DNA of 64,000 nucleotides from positions 760,001 to 824,000 of the forward strand of contig NZ_JAMZDX010000003.1 of the NCBI RefSeq assembly GCF_024172095.1, in the 5' to 3' direction. The notes beneath the pieces are model-generated. The model did not search any database and had not been told where the DNA came from. It saw only the letters and a list, made by a program, of their open reading frames with translations. The DNA comes from Kitasatospora cinereorecta (GTDB lineage: Bacteria > Actinomycetota > Actinomycetes > Streptomycetales > Streptomycetaceae). The translations under genes and the position numbers were made by a program. Positions 38,691 to 48,661 of this stretch are shown here, one piece after another. Numbering within the stretch: position 1 is the stretch's first letter; every line of letters begins with the position of its first letter.

Positions 38691-39782
38691 ATGGCCGGCG
38701 AGCCGGTCCCGTCCGGCACGTCGAGGGCGGTCTCCACGGTCGACGTGGAGGCCGCCCTCGCGGTGCTTCCGGGGCCTCGCACTGAGTCATCGGTCGGTTT
38801 CGAGGCGGCATGGCAGGGCGCGCTCGCGGCGATCGCCGCAGCCGGCGAGATCGACCTGATCTGCCACATCACCCCGGACGGGGACGCGCTCGGCTCCGCG
38901 CTCGCGGCCGGCCTGGCGCTGCGCTCGCTCGGCCACCGGGTGCGGGTGTCCTTCGGCGACGACCCGCAGATCATCCCGGAGTCGCTCTCCTTCCTGCCGG
39001 GCCAGGACCTGATCGTCCCGGCCGACGCGGTGCCCGACCGGCCCGAGCTGGTGCTCTGCTTCGACGTGGCCGCCGAGAGCCGGCTCGGCCTGCTGCACGA
39101 CAAGGCCTTCGCCGCGCGCACCCTGGTCGTCTTCGACCACCACGCGTCCAACCCCGGCTTCGGCACCCACCGGCTGATCGATCCGGGCGCCCCGGCGACC
39201 GCCGTCCTGGTCGACGAGCTGCTGCGCCGGCTCGGCGTCGAGCTCGACCAGGACCTCGCCACCTGCCTCTACACCGGCGTCGCCACCGACACCGGCTCCT
39301 TCAAGTACGCCGCCACCACCCCGGCCACCCACGAGCTGGCCGGCCGGCTGCTGGCCACCGGCATCCGCCAGGACCTGATCTCCCGCCAGCTCTGGGACAC
39401 CTCCTCCTTCGGCTACCTCAAGGTGCTGGCCGGCGCCCTGGAGCGGGCCGTCTTCGAGCCCGAGGAGGCCGACGGCCGCGGCCTGGTGTGGACCTGGGTC
39501 CCGTACCAGGACCTGGTGCTCTTCGGCGTCACCGTCGAGGAGATCGAGGGCCTGATCGACGTGCTGCGCCGCCCCGCCGAGGCGGAGGTCGCGCTGGTGC
39601 TCAAGCAGGACCCGGACGGCACCCTGCGCGGCTCCTGCCGCTCCAAGGGCACCATCGACGTCGCGGCCGCCTGCGCCCGACTCGGCGGCGGCGGGCACGT
39701 GTACGCGGCGGGGTTCTCCTCGCGCGAGGACGTGCCCACCGTCCTGGACCGCTTCCGGGCCGCGCTCGGCTCCGCCGACTGA
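38691..39782 (+). CDS. nrnA: DHH/DHHA1 phosphoesterase, NrnA-like oligoribonuclease / PAP phosphatase
   Basis: A 363-aa bifunctional phosphoesterase that degrades short RNA oligomers and pAp. The DHH domain shows HITPDGDALGSALA (about 58-71, metal-binding Asp), CFDVAAESR, and the family-naming DHH in FDHHASNPGFG (about 147-157). The C-terminal DHHA1 domain has the substrate-binding SCRSKGTIDVAAACARLGGGGH (about 304-325). The extra N-terminal 35 residues are variable. It starts at ATG 2 nt after rbfA and precedes truB, as in other actinomycetes. Confidence 0.93.
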   Translation: MAGEPVPSGTSRAVSTVDVEAALAVLPGPRTESSVGFEAAWQGALAAIAAAGEIDLICHITPDGDALGSALAAGLALRSLGHRVRVSFGDDPQIIPESLSFLPGQDLIVPADAVPDRPELVLCFDVAAESRLGLLHDKAFAARTLVVFDHHASNPGFGTHRLIDPGAPATAVLVDELLRRLGVELDQDLATCLYTGVATDTGSFKYAATTPATHELAGRLLATGIRQDLISRQLWDTSSFGYLKVLAGALERAVFEPEEADGRGLVWTWVPYQDLVLFGVTVEEIEGLIDVLRRPAEAEVALVLKQDPDGTLRGSCRSKGTIDVAAACARLGGGGHVYAAGFSSREDVPTVLDRFRAALGSAD

Positions 39783-39862
39783 CCGCCTGCGGGACCGCTC
39801 GGGCGGGACGGCCCACCTGACACAGCTCCGCCATCCGACGGAGTCCGACAGAGAAAGTACCC

Positions 39863-40774
39863 ATGAAGCGCAAGGGCACCGGGCCGGACGGCCTGGTCAT
39901 CGTGGACAAACCGGAAGGCATCACCTCGCACGGAGTGGTCGCCAAGCTGCGGTGGCTGGCCGGGACGCGGAAGGTCGGCCACGCCGGCACCCTCGACCCG
40001 ATGGCCACCGGCGTGCTGGTGATCGGCGTCGAGCGGGCCACCCGGCTGCTCGGCCACCTGATGCTCACCGCCAAGACCTACGAGGCGACCATCCGGCTCG
40101 GCCAGACCACGATCACCGACGACCGGGAGGGCGAGGTCACCGCCTCCGCCGCCGCCGACGGCGTCACCCGGGAGGCGATCGACGCCGGGATCGCCGCACT
40201 GACCGGCGAGATCATGCAGGTGCCGTCCAAGGTCAGCGCCATCAAGATCGACGGCAAGCGCTCGTACGCCCGGGTGCGCGAGGGCGAGGACTTCGAACTC
40301 GCCGCCCGGCCCACCACCGTGCACGCCTTCACCGTGCACGCGCAGCGCGCGGCGGTCGCCGAGGACGGCACCCCGGTGATCGACCTCGACGTGACCGTGG
40401 AGTGCTCCTCCGGCACCTACATCCGGGCGCTCGCCCGCGACCTGGGCGAGGCGCTCGGGGTCGGCGGCCACCTCACCGCGCTGCGGCGCACCCGGGTCGG
40501 CCCGTACACCGTCGAGTCGGCGCGGACGCTGGAGCAGCTGGAGGAGAAGCTGGAGGTGCTGCCGATCGCGGACGCGGCCGCCGCCGCCTTCCCGCGCTGG
40601 GACATCGACGCCGAGTCGGCCCGGCTGCTCTCCAACGGCATGCGGCTGAAGGCCCCCGGGCTCGGGGTCGACGGACCGATCGCGGTCTTCGACCCGGACG
40701 GCCGCTTCCTCGCCCTGGTGGAGGAGAAGGGCGGCACCGCCAAGCCGGTCGCCGTCTTCGTCGGGCAGCCGTAG
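39863..40774 (+). CDS. truB: tRNA pseudouridine(55) synthase TruB
   Basis: A 303-aa enzyme that forms pseudouridine 55 in the T-loop of tRNAs. The catalytic Asp lies in GHAGTLDPMATGVL (about 39-52). Other motifs are DGLVIVDKPEGITSH (N-terminal), KTYEATIRLGQTT, the substrate strand VPSKVSAIKIDGKRSYARVREG and SSGTYIRALARDLG (near 190). A C-terminal domain follows. It starts 80 nt after nrnA in the same direction. The next gene on the other strand is a GNAT enzyme. Confidence 0.95.
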   Translation: MKRKGTGPDGLVIVDKPEGITSHGVVAKLRWLAGTRKVGHAGTLDPMATGVLVIGVERATRLLGHLMLTAKTYEATIRLGQTTITDDREGEVTASAAADGVTREAIDAGIAALTGEIMQVPSKVSAIKIDGKRSYARVREGEDFELAARPTTVHAFTVHAQRAAVAEDGTPVIDLDVTVECSSGTYIRALARDLGEALGVGGHLTALRRTRVGPYTVESARTLEQLEEKLEVLPIADAAAAAFPRWDIDAESARLLSNGMRLKAPGLGVDGPIAVFDPDGRFLALVEEKGGTAKPVAVFVGQP

Positions 40775-40799
40775 GGTCCGTCGCGCGGCCGGAGGAGGG

Positions 40800-41303
40800 T
40801 CACGGCGCCGACAGGTCGAGGCGCCAGTCGTTGCTGCGCAGGTGGCGGCCGCTGCCGGCCGGGTACTCGAAGTCGCACGGGCCCCGGAGGGTGAAGCCGA
40901 GGCGGCGGCAGAGCGCGTTGGACGGGTCGTTGTCGACCGACGGGAACGCGTGCAGGTGGCGGTGGCGGCCGTCGGCGCGGACGGCCTCGACCAGGGCCGC
41001 CCCGGCCGCCGCCGCCACGCCCCGGCCCTGGTAGGGCGGCAGCACGTTCCAGCCGGTCTCGTAGACCGTCCGGCCCTGCCAGTCGCGGACGTGGAAGCAG
41101 ATCGAACCCGCCCGCTCACCGTCCAGCAGGACCGCGAACATGGTGCCGAGGCCGCGCCCCGGCATGGCCAGGTAGCGGTGGTGCCGGGCGAGCAGCCGCT
41201 CCTCGTCCTCCGGGCCGCCGACGTGCGCCCGCATCTGCGGCGTGTTGATCCGCCGCAGCAGGTCGAGGCAGTCGTCCGTCCAGGGTTCGAGGCTCACCGT
41301 CAT
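40800..41303 (-). CDS. GNAT-family acetyltransferase (RimJ/RimL-like)
   Basis: A 167-aa GNAT enzyme. The acetyl-CoA binding segment is NVLPPYQGRGVAAAAGAAL (about 87-105), followed by HAFPSVDNDPSNALCRRLGF, the usual place for catalytic and CoA-contacting residues. The overall pattern resembles the RimJ/RimL branch that acetylates protein N-termini or small amines. The substrate is unknown. It is convergent with truB with 25 nt between stop codons and divergent from the large NTPase-like gene. Confidence 0.87.
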   Translation of the reverse strand: MTVSLEPWTDDCLDLLRRINTPQMRAHVGGPEDEERLLARHHRYLAMPGRGLGTMFAVLLDGERAGSICFHVRDWQGRTVYETGWNVLPPYQGRGVAAAAGAALVEAVRADGRHRHLHAFPSVDNDPSNALCRRLGFTLRGPCDFEYPAGSGRHLRSNDWRLDLSAP

Positions 41304-41462
41304 GGCGGGAAGGGTGGCAGGCGAACCCCTCCGGGTCCACCGGTTTTCGGACACCCGGAGGGCGTCACCGGGACGCCGGGCGGGCGCCCTGGGCCGATCT
41401 TCACCCGGGCGAGGGAGCGCGCGGAGTGAACCGGTGGGGTGAACGGGGCGCGTGAGGTGCCA

Positions 41463-44400
41463 ATGCGGCTGGTGGGGGCAAGTCTCCCGGCGGTGAGTAC
41501 GGCGGCCGCGGCCTCCCCGCCGCGCGGCGGGCCCGTCCGGCCCGGCGGGAGGACGGCGTGGATGAGCGACGAGGTGATCGCGGCGGACCCGGCGGCGGCG
41601 CTGCTGCGGATCCGCGACCTGCACGGGCGGCTGTACGGACTCGGCTTCCTCGCCGACCGGCAGGGCACCGTGGTCACCGCCCACGAGACGGTGGCCGGAC
41701 TGCCCCGGGTGGTGCTCAACACCCCCGGCGGCCAGGCCAGGGTGCTCGGACCCGACTCCATCGACCTGCTGCCCGACCGCGGACTCGCCCTGCTGCGCAC
41801 CGAAGCCGTCGGCGGCCTGCCCGGACCCGCCCTGCCGATCGCCGCCGACGCGGGCGGACGGCTGATCGCCGTACCGCACCAGCGCTGGGAGGACGGCGAG
41901 CCGGTCCTGGTCCAGGGCGGGGTGCTCGGCCGAGAGACCGTCAGGTACCCGCACGGCGAGGCGTTCCACCTGGTCGAGGGCGCCCTGCTGCTCGACGTGG
42001 CCGGTACGCCGGTGGCCGGCGCCCCCGTGCTCGACGCCGAGACCGGCGCGGTGATCGGGGTGGTCGCGCCCCGGCTGCGCGGCGGGCCCGAGGGCGTGGT
42101 GCGGGCCGCGGCCATCGGCGGCCCGGCGGGCGGTACTGCTGCGGCCGGTGCCGGTGCCGGTGCGGGCGGTGCCGCTGCGATGGGGGACGGCCGCACCACC
42201 GACGTCCTGGCCGCGCTGCTCGCCCGGAACGCGGCCGAGGTGCCCGCCTTCGGACGAGCCCTCAACCTCGGCGGCGTCCTGCGGATCGCCACCGCCCAGC
42301 TCGCCGCCGCCACCGCCGGGCCCGGGCGGATCGCCGACCTCGCCGCCGACCGGGTCGACCGGGACGACGGCATCAGCGGGGAGGAACCCCAGCACCCGCT
42401 CACCGTCCTGCTCGGCGCCGCCGGCAGCGGACGGACCACCGAACTGGCCGCCCTGGCCGTCCGCCGGGCGGGCGCCGCCCACCCGCTGCCCACCCTGTGG
42501 CTGCGCGGCGCCGACCTCGCCCCCGGCGACCGCTCCCTCGCCGACACCGTCGACCGGGCCCTGGCCCGCGCCGCCGGGACGCTCGGCGTACCGGCGCCCC
42601 GGGCCGACGCCGTCGCCGCGCTCTGCGAGAGCGCCGGACGGCCGCTGCTGGTCGTCCTGGACGCACCGGAGGAGGCCCCGCTCGCCCTCGGCGGGAGCTG
42701 GCTGGGCGCAGGCACCCGATGGCTGGGACGGAGCGGGGCGCGGCTGCTGGTCGCCTGCCGCCCCGACGGCTGGGAGCAGCTCGGCGGCTGGCACGGCGAC
42801 GCCCGGCTGCTCTGGCTCGGACCGCTCCCGCCGGAGGCCGCCGTCCGCGCCTCCCGGCGGTACGGGCTCCCCGAGCAGTACCTGGACGCGCGGGCGGCCG
42901 GACACCCGCTCACGGTCCGGCTCGGCGGCGAACTCCACGCGGCGGGCGTCCACGGGCCGCTGCCGGGGAAGGGCGACGCCTTCGCGGGATGGCTGGATCT
43001 GGCCTGTCTGCGGGTCGCCCGCCGGGTCGCGGCGGCCGGCACCGCCCGGCGGCACGGCGCCCACCGGCGCGGCGCACCGCCCCCGGCGGCGGAGGACGCC
43101 CGGCAGGTCCGGCGCCTCGCGGCGGTCGCTGCCGGGCGACTGCACGAGGCCGCCCGGCTGATGCTCGGCGCCGGGCACGGGGCGCTCGGCGCAGCGGAGT
43201 TCGCGCAGCTGTTCCCGGTGGCCGGGGGGTGGGCGCGGGCGGTGCTGGAGGAGCGGGTGCTGGTCGCCGCGGGCGAGGGCTACCGGCCCGGCCACGAGGA
43301 GTGGGGGGAATGGCTGGAGGCGCAGCACCTGGACCTGGACGCGGCGCTGCGGCTGCTCCTGGCGGAGCCCGGTGCGGACGGTGCGGACGGTGCCGACGCG
43401 GGTGACGGGCGGGTGGTGCAGCCGGTCCGCGTCGTGCGGGAGGGGGCGTCGGCGGCGGGACCGGGTGGGGGGCAGGAGGACGGCGGGGCCGGGGACGGCG
43501 TGCGGTCGCGCGGGCCGGTCGCTGCGGGGGAGGTCGCGACCGTTCAGGCAGTACAACCGGTCCAGGTGGTCCGGGCCGTGCGGGACGGCGAGTCGACGGA
43601 AGGACCGGACGGGGCCGCGCACGGCGTGGGACGCGGGCGGGTGGGGGTCGTGGTGGCGGCGCTCGGGCGGGTGGGGGAGGTGCGCGGCGCGCCCGCACTG
43701 GACGTGTGGCTGCACCGGATCCGGCTGGCGCTGGACCGGGCCGAGCCCGGCGGGGACGTGGACTGGTGGGCGGGCCGGCTGCTGGTCGCCGGGGTCGCGG
43801 GCAGTCCCGAGCCGGCTGCGCACCACGCGCTGCTCGTCCTGCTGGCCGAGCGGGCCGGTGCCGACCCGCGGTTCGGTCCGGCCTTCTGGGCGGCGCTTCC
43901 GCTCACCCCGGCCGAGCGGCTGGACCTGCTGCGCCGGCTGGTCCCGGCCGACCCGGCGTTCCGGACCGCGGCCGCCGAGCTGCTGACTGCCGACCCGGGC
44001 GCCGCCGTACCGCTGCTGTGCCGCTGGTTCGACGACACCGACCCGGCGGTGGCCGACCTCGCCGAGGAGCTGCTGCTCGCCCATCGGGCGCTCGCGCTGG
44101 ACGAGTTGACGGAGGCGCTGGTGGCGGCCGGGCACCCGCGGGCGGACGGGCTGCTGGCCCGGCTCGCCGAGCAGGAGCCCTCGACCCTGTGCCGCGCGGT
44201 CGACCGCTGGAGCCACGATCCCCGGCCCGAGCGGCACGTCGCCGCCGCGGTGCTCGCGCTGCGCACCGCCCCGTACGCCTCCGACTCGGGCCGGGGGCTG
44301 CTCCGGCACGCGGCCCGGACCCTGCTCGCCCGGGAGGACGAACCGGCGCTGCACGGCGCCGCGTTGGCGCTGCTGGTGGGCGATCCGCAGAGCCGGGCCG

Positions 44401-45254
44401 GGTACCTGTCGGCCGCGCTGGCGGCCCACCGGGCGGGCGACCCGTTCCTGACGCCGGAGGTCCTGGCTGCCGCGGCGGCGGACCATCCGCAGGAGGTGCT
44501 GGACGCGCTGCGCGCCCGGCTGACCACCTCGACATCGGCGTCGGCACCGGGGACGGCACCGGAGTCGGCGGAGTCGGTGGGGCAGGTGCTGCGGGTGCTG
44601 GCCGGGGCGGCGGAGCCGCAGGTGGCGGGCGGCTGCGCCCGGCTCGCCGCCGAGCTACTGCGCGAACGGCCGGAGCTGGCACCGCAGATCGCCGGCTGCC
44701 TGGACCGGCTGCTGGCCGCCGGCCACGACGCCCGGCCGCTGCTGGCGGACGTGCTGACCGCGGCGCCGGAGGTCCGCAGCCCGTTCGCCGCGGTGCTGGC
44801 CGCCCCCAGCGAGGAGCCGCAGCCGGCCGGCACCGAGGCCGCGGTCGCGGTGGTGGGTGCGGTCGCGGGCCGGGCCCGGCTGCTGGACACCCTGCTGGCC
44901 GCCGAGCGCGACCCCGAGGTGCTCACCGCCGTCCTGGAGGCGCTCGCCGACGGTCACGCCGGTCACGCCCCGGTCCGCCTGTGCGAGCTGCTGCGGCGGA
45001 TCGCGGCGCGCTGGTCCGGTGCGGACGAGGCGCTGGTCCGCTGCGCGGGCCGGGTGGCCGGATTCGCCCGGCTGCTCGCCGACTGGCCCGAGGCGGGCCC
45101 GCCGCTGCCGGACGGTCCCGCGCTGGCCCGGATGCGCGCGCTGGCCGGGGAGGGCCGCGACCCGCAGTACGCCGCGGCGGAGGCGGAGCGTCGGGCCCGT
45201 CACACCGAGACGGTTCCGGTGCCTGGACAGGGGCGGGCGCATGGCACGCTATAG
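41463..45254 (+). CDS. Large protease-like / P-loop NTPase-like / HEAT-like repeat protein, probably catalytically altered
   Basis: A 1,263-aa protein. An N-terminal trypsin-like domain (about 35-210) keeps the His (VVTAHETV, His74) and a likely Asp (DRGLALL), but where active enzymes have G-D-S-G it reads PVAGAPVL, with Ala185 replacing the nucleophile. A P-loop NTPase-like region follows (LLGAAGSGRTTEL, where Arg324 stands at the usual Lys) with a Walker B-like LLVVLDAPEE. The C-terminal half is a long Ala/Leu-rich helical repeat region, HEAT/TPR-like. The layout is that of trypsin-STAND NTPase signalling proteins. It lies between truB and ribF, a conserved site in Streptomyces. The start is uncertain: ATG 41463 has TGAGG, while ATG 41562 has GGGAGG and may be the true start. 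Low-complexity inserts (about 640-730) hint at fast divergence. Confidence 0.78.
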   Translation: MRLVGASLPAVSTAAAASPPRGGPVRPGGRTAWMSDEVIAADPAAALLRIRDLHGRLYGLGFLADRQGTVVTAHETVAGLPRVVLNTPGGQARVLGPDSIDLLPDRGLALLRTEAVGGLPGPALPIAADAGGRLIAVPHQRWEDGEPVLVQGGVLGRETVRYPHGEAFHLVEGALLLDVAGTPVAGAPVLDAETGAVIGVVAPRLRGGPEGVVRAAAIGGPAGGTAAAGAGAGAGGAAAMGDGRTTDVLAALLARNAAEVPAFGRALNLGGVLRIATAQLAAATAGPGRIADLAADRVDRDDGISGEEPQHPLTVLLGAAGSGRTTELAALAVRRAGAAHPLPTLWLRGADLAPGDRSLADTVDRALARAAGTLGVPAPRADAVAALCESAGRPLLVVLDAPEEAPLALGGSWLGAGTRWLGRSGARLLVACRPDGWEQLGGWHGDARLLWLGPLPPEAAVRASRRYGLPEQYLDARAAGHPLTVRLGGELHAAGVHGPLPGKGDAFAGWLDLACLRVARRVAAAGTARRHGAHRRGAPPPAAEDARQVRRLAAVAAGRLHEAARLMLGAGHGALGAAEFAQLFPVAGGWARAVLEERVLVAAGEGYRPGHEEWGEWLEAQHLDLDAALRLLLAEPGADGADGADAGDGRVVQPVRVVREGASAAGPGGGQEDGGAGDGVRSRGPVAAGEVATVQAVQPVQVVRAVRDGESTEGPDGAAHGVGRGRVGVVVAALGRVGEVRGAPALDVWLHRIRLALDRAEPGGDVDWWAGRLLVAGVAGSPEPAAHHALLVLLAERAGADPRFGPAFWAALPLTPAERLDLLRRLVPADPAFRTAAAELLTADPGAAVPLLCRWFDDTDPAVADLAEELLLAHRALALDELTEALVAAGHPRADGLLARLAEQEPSTLCRAVDRWSHDPRPERHVAAAVLALRTAPYASDSGRGLLRHAARTLLAREDEPALHGAALALLVGDPQSRAGYLSAALAAHRAGDPFLTPEVLAAAAADHPQEVLDALRARLTTSTSASAPGTAPESAESVGQVLRVLAGAAEPQVAGGCARLAAELLRERPELAPQIAGCLDRLLAAGHDARPLLADVLTAAPEVRSPFAAVLAAPSEEPQPAGTEAAVAVVGAVAGRARLLDTLLAAERDPEVLTAVLEALADGHAGHAPVRLCELLRRIAARWSGADEALVRCAGRVAGFARLLADWPEAGPPLPDGPALARMRALAGEGRDPQYAAAEAERRARHTETVPVPGQGRAHGTL

Positions 45255-45317
45255 GGGTTCAGGTTTGGATGTTCGAGTGCACCGCATGTGCACGGCATAG
45301 AACGAGGAGCGGTCAGG

Positions 45318-46262
45318 GTGCAGCGCTGGCGTGGCCTGGAGGAGATCCCCGGGGACTGGGGGCGCAGCGTCGTCACCATCGGATCGTTCGACGGAGTGCA
45401 CCGCGGTCACCAGCTGATCATCAGCCGGGTGGTGGGACGCGCCCGGGAGCTGGGGGCGAAGTCCGTGGTGGTCACCTTCGACCCGCACCCGAGCGAGGTC
45501 GTCCGGCCGGGCAGCCACCCGGCCCTGCTGGCGCCGCAGCCGCGCCGCGCCGAGCTGATCGAGGCGCTGGGGGTGGACGCGGTGCTGGTGCTCCCGTTCA
45601 CGGCCGAGTTCTCCAAGGAGTCGCCGGAGTTCTTCGTCCGCTCGGTGCTGGTGGACGCGCTGCGCGCCCGGCATGTGATCGAGGGGCCGAACTTCCGCTT
45701 CGGGCACCGCGCGGCGGGCAACGTGGCGCTGCTCGCGGAGCTCGGCCGGGCGGACGACTTCGAGGTCGAGGTGGTCGACCTCCAGGTGCGCGGCGCGGCG
45801 GGCGACGGCGAGCCGTTCTCGTCCAGCCTGTGCCGCCGACTGGTTTCGGAGGGGGACATGACGGGCGTGGCGGAGATCCTCGGGCGGCCGCACCGGGTCG
45901 AGGGCGTCGTGGTGCGGGGAGCCCAGCGCGGGCGCGAACTCGGCTACCCGACGGCGAACGTGGACACCGTGCCGCACAGCGCCATCCCGGCGGACGGGGT
46001 GTACGCGGGCTGGCTGACCGCCGACGGCGAGCGGATGCCCGCCGCCATCTCGGTCGGCACCAACCCGACCTTCGACGGCACCGCCCGGACGGTGGAGGCC
46101 TACGCGATCGACCGCATCGGGCTCGACCTGTACGGGTTGCACGTGTCGGTCGACTTCCTCGCGTACCTGCGCGGGATGGAGAAGTTCGACTCGATCGAGG
46201 CGCTGCTGGACCGCATGGCGGACGACGTCAAGCGGGCGCGGGAGCTGACCGAGACGGTCTGA
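45318..46262 (+). CDS. ribF: Bifunctional riboflavin kinase / FAD synthetase
   Basis: A 314-aa enzyme that phosphorylates riboflavin to FMN and adenylates FMN to FAD. The N-terminal nucleotidyltransferase domain has GSFDGVHRGHQ (about 25-35, with the HxGH-type signature) and VTFDPHPSEVV. The C-terminal flavokinase domain (about 185-310) contains GRELGYPTANV, GVYAGWLT and SVGTNPTFDG. The GTG 45318 start is chosen for the GAGGAG 8 nt upstream. It closes the truB-X-ribF group and ends in a complex terminator. Confidence 0.94.
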   Translation: MQRWRGLEEIPGDWGRSVVTIGSFDGVHRGHQLIISRVVGRARELGAKSVVVTFDPHPSEVVRPGSHPALLAPQPRRAELIEALGVDAVLVLPFTAEFSKESPEFFVRSVLVDALRARHVIEGPNFRFGHRAAGNVALLAELGRADDFEVEVVDLQVRGAAGDGEPFSSSLCRRLVSEGDMTGVAEILGRPHRVEGVVVRGAQRGRELGYPTANVDTVPHSAIPADGVYAGWLTADGERMPAAISVGTNPTFDGTARTVEAYAIDRIGLDLYGLHVSVDFLAYLRGMEKFDSIEALLDRMADDVKRARELTETV

Positions 46263-46272
46263 CGAAACGACG

Positions 46273-46348
46273 AGGGGCGCGGGGTGCCGCGCGCCCGGCC
46301 GTGCACTCACCGAGTGCGGTGGTCGGTCGCGCGGCGCCCCGCGCCCCT
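46273..46348. terminator. Nested hairpin between convergent genes
   Basis: A 21-bp stem (46273-46293 pairing with 46328-46348, one wobble) encloses an internal hairpin, GCACTC-ACC-GAGTGC (46303-46317). The structure lies between the 3' ends of ribF and the EspI-like gene and probably stops transcription from both sides. Confidence 0.8.
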
Positions 46349-46361
46349 GTCGGTGGGCGTC

Positions 46362-48455
46362 TCAGTGCTGCGGCGGCGGGTAGCCGTACCCCGGCGGCGG
46401 AGGCTGCTGGCCGTCCTGCTGCGGCGGGTAGCCGTATCCGGGCGGCGGGGCCTGCCCCGGGTAGGGCTGCTGCGGCGGGTACTGCTGGCCGCCCTGCGGG
46501 CCCCACGGGGCGCCGGGCTGGCCCGGGTAGCCGCCCTGCTGCGGGTAGCCCTGCTGGGGGTACTGCTGCTGCGGGGCCTGCTGGGGCTGCTGCTGCTGCC
46601 AGCCGCCCTGCTGCGGGTATCCGCCCTGCTGCCCCTGCCAGCCGGCCGACTGCTGGGCCCGGGCGATGTCCTCGCCGACCAGCGCGGCCAGCTCGAAGTA
46701 CGCCTCGCGGACCTTCGGCCGCATCATGGCGAGGTTGACCTCGGCGCCGGCGGCCAGGCTCTCGTCGAACGGCACCACCACGACGCCGCGGCAGCGGGTC
46801 TGGAAGTGCGCCACGATGTCGTCGACCTTGATCATCTTGCTGGTCTCGCGGACACCCGAGACCACCGTGATGGAGCGCTGCACCAGGTCGGCGTAGCCGT
46901 GCGCGGACAGCCAGTCCAGCGTGGTGGACGCCGAGCTGGCGCCGTCCACGCTGGGGGTGGCGACCACGATCAGCTGGTCGGCGAGGTCGAGCACCCCGCG
47001 CATCGCGCTGTACAGCAGGCCGGTGCCGGAGTCGGTCAGGATGATCGGGTAGTGCTGGCCGAGCACCTGGATGACCTGGCGGTAGTCCGAGTCGTCGAAG
47101 GTGGTGGAGACCGCCGGGTCCACGTCGTTGGCGACGATCTCCAGGCCCGAGTGCGGGTCCTGCGAGGTGAACTGACGGATGTCCATGTAGCTGCGCAGGT
47201 GCGGGATGGCCGTCACCAGGTCGCGGATGGTCGCGCCGGTCTGGCGCTTGATCCGGCGGCCGAGGGTGCCGGCGTCCGGGTTGGCGTCGATCGCGACGAC
47301 CTTGTCCTGGCGCTCGCTGGCCAGCGTGGCACCGAGCGAGGTGGTGGTCGTGGTCTTGCCGACACCGCCCTTGAGGCTGATCACCGCGATCCGGTAGCAG
47401 GTCATCACCGGCTGGCGGATCAGTTCCAGCTTGCGCGCCCGGTCGGCCTGCGCCCCCTTGCTGCCGAACTGGAAGCGCGGGCTCTGCCGCTGCGCCTTCG
47501 GCTGGCCGCGCAGCAGCCGGTCCGAGGAGAGCTCGACCGCGGCGGTGTAGCCGAGCGCCGCGCCGTGCGCGGTCTGCGGCGGGGCGGCCTGCTGGAACGC
47601 GGCCGGCGCCTGCGGGGGACCGGCCTGCTGGCCGTACGGGTTGTGCTGCGGCCAGCCGCCCTGGCGCGGGTCGGCGACCGGCGGCGGACCCTGGTGCGGC
47701 TGCGGACCGGGGTGCTGCGGCTGCGGGTGCGCGGGCTGCTGCTGGTGCGGCGGCTGCGGGCCCCAGGGCTGGCCGGGCTGCGGCTGCGGCGGGTACGGCT
47801 GCGGTGCGACCGGCTGCTGCTGCACGGGCGGCTGCTGGACCTGCTGGACCTGGGGGGCGACGGGCTGCTGCTGGACCGGCGGCTGCGGCGCGGCCTGCTC
47901 GGCGGGCGGCCAGGTCTGCGGCGGCACCTGCTGCTGCTCGGGAGCGGGAACGGACGGCGCCTGCTGGGCCACCGCGGGGGCCTCCGGCTGCGGCTGCGGG
48001 ACGGCCTGCGGCACGGTCGGCGGGACGGCCTGCGGCTGGGCCTGCTGCGGCTGGGCGGGCGGCGCCGCGGCCCCACCCGCGGCCTGGACCTGCTCGGCGG
48101 GCTGGACCTGCTCCGGGGCCGGGACGTGCTGCTCGACGGCCGGGGCCTGCGGCTGGGCCTGCTGCGGCTGCTGCGGCTGCTGGGGCTGCTGGGGCTGCGG
48201 CGCGGCGGTCTCGGCGGCGGGAGCGACCGGAGCGACCTGCGGCTGGGCCTGCTGCGGTGCCTGCTGCTGGGGTGTGGCCTGCTGCGGTACCGGCGCCGCC
48301 GGCTGGCCGGCCGCGCCGACGGACCCGCCGGCCTGCGGCGGCTCCGCGCTCTGCGTGTACCAGGACGGGGGCGTGTAGTCAGGGGCGTCGGACCAGTCGT
48401 CGTCGTCCTCTGCCGCGTTGTCGCCGACGTAGACGCCGTCCCGATCGCTGCTCAC
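46362..48455 (-). CDS. EspI/ParA-like ATPase with Gln/Pro-rich tails
   Basis: A 697-aa protein with a MinD/ParA-type ATPase core (about 345-600). The deviant P-loop is [12 protein letters not shown] (near 358), with [14 protein letters not shown], a Walker B-like IILTDSGTG, and VVATPS in the right order. The first 310 residues and the last 80 are long Gln/Pro-rich tracts (PQQPQQ, QQPP and PGYGYPP repeats). In mycobacteria EspI is the T7SS-linked ATPase with such tails. Here it is the last gene of a probable eccE, EccE-associated, espI-like group on the minus strand. It may couple energy status to secretion; that is inference. Terminator shared with ribF. Confidence 0.85.
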   Translation of the reverse strand: MSSDRDGVYVGDNAAEDDDDWSDAPDYTPPSWYTQSAEPPQAGGSVGAAGQPAAPVPQQATPQQQAPQQAQPQVAPVAPAAETAAPQPQQPQQPQQPQQAQPQAPAVEQHVPAPEQVQPAEQVQAAGGAAAPPAQPQQAQPQAVPPTVPQAVPQPQPEAPAVAQQAPSVPAPEQQQVPPQTWPPAEQAAPQPPVQQQPVAPQVQQVQQPPVQQQPVAPQPYPPQPQPGQPWGPQPPHQQQPAHPQPQHPGPQPHQGPPPVADPRQGGWPQHNPYGQQAGPPQAPAAFQQAAPPQTAHGAALGYTAAVELSSDRLLRGQPKAQRQSPRFQFGSKGAQADRARKLELIRQPVMTCYRIAVISLKGGVGKTTTTTSLGATLASERQDKVVAIDANPDAGTLGRRIKRQTGATIRDLVTAIPHLRSYMDIRQFTSQDPHSGLEIVANDVDPAVSTTFDDSDYRQVIQVLGQHYPIILTDSGTGLLYSAMRGVLDLADQLIVVATPSVDGASSASTTLDWLSAHGYADLVQRSITVVSGVRETSKMIKVDDIVAHFQTRCRGVVVVPFDESLAAGAEVNLAMMRPKVREAYFELAALVGEDIARAQQSAGWQGQQGGYPQQGGWQQQQPQQAPQQQYPQQGYPQQGGYPGQPGAPWGPQGGQQYPPQQPYPGQAPPPGYGYPPQQDGQQPPPPGYGYPPPQH

Positions 48456-48661
48456 TTGGGGCTCCCTCGTATTCGCCGCCGCTGTTCGCGGTGCCGTCGG
48501 GCATCAAGACTAGGCCGTGCGGGGCGCTCGCCTGAAGCCGGTATCCGCCCTCGCACGGGTGTGCGCAGGCCAGGGGCCGGAGTGCGTCTACCCGTCAGGG
48601 AGACGATGTCACCCGATGTTCACTCCGGCCCCGGCCGCGGTGCGCGTCAACGCGCGGGCAA

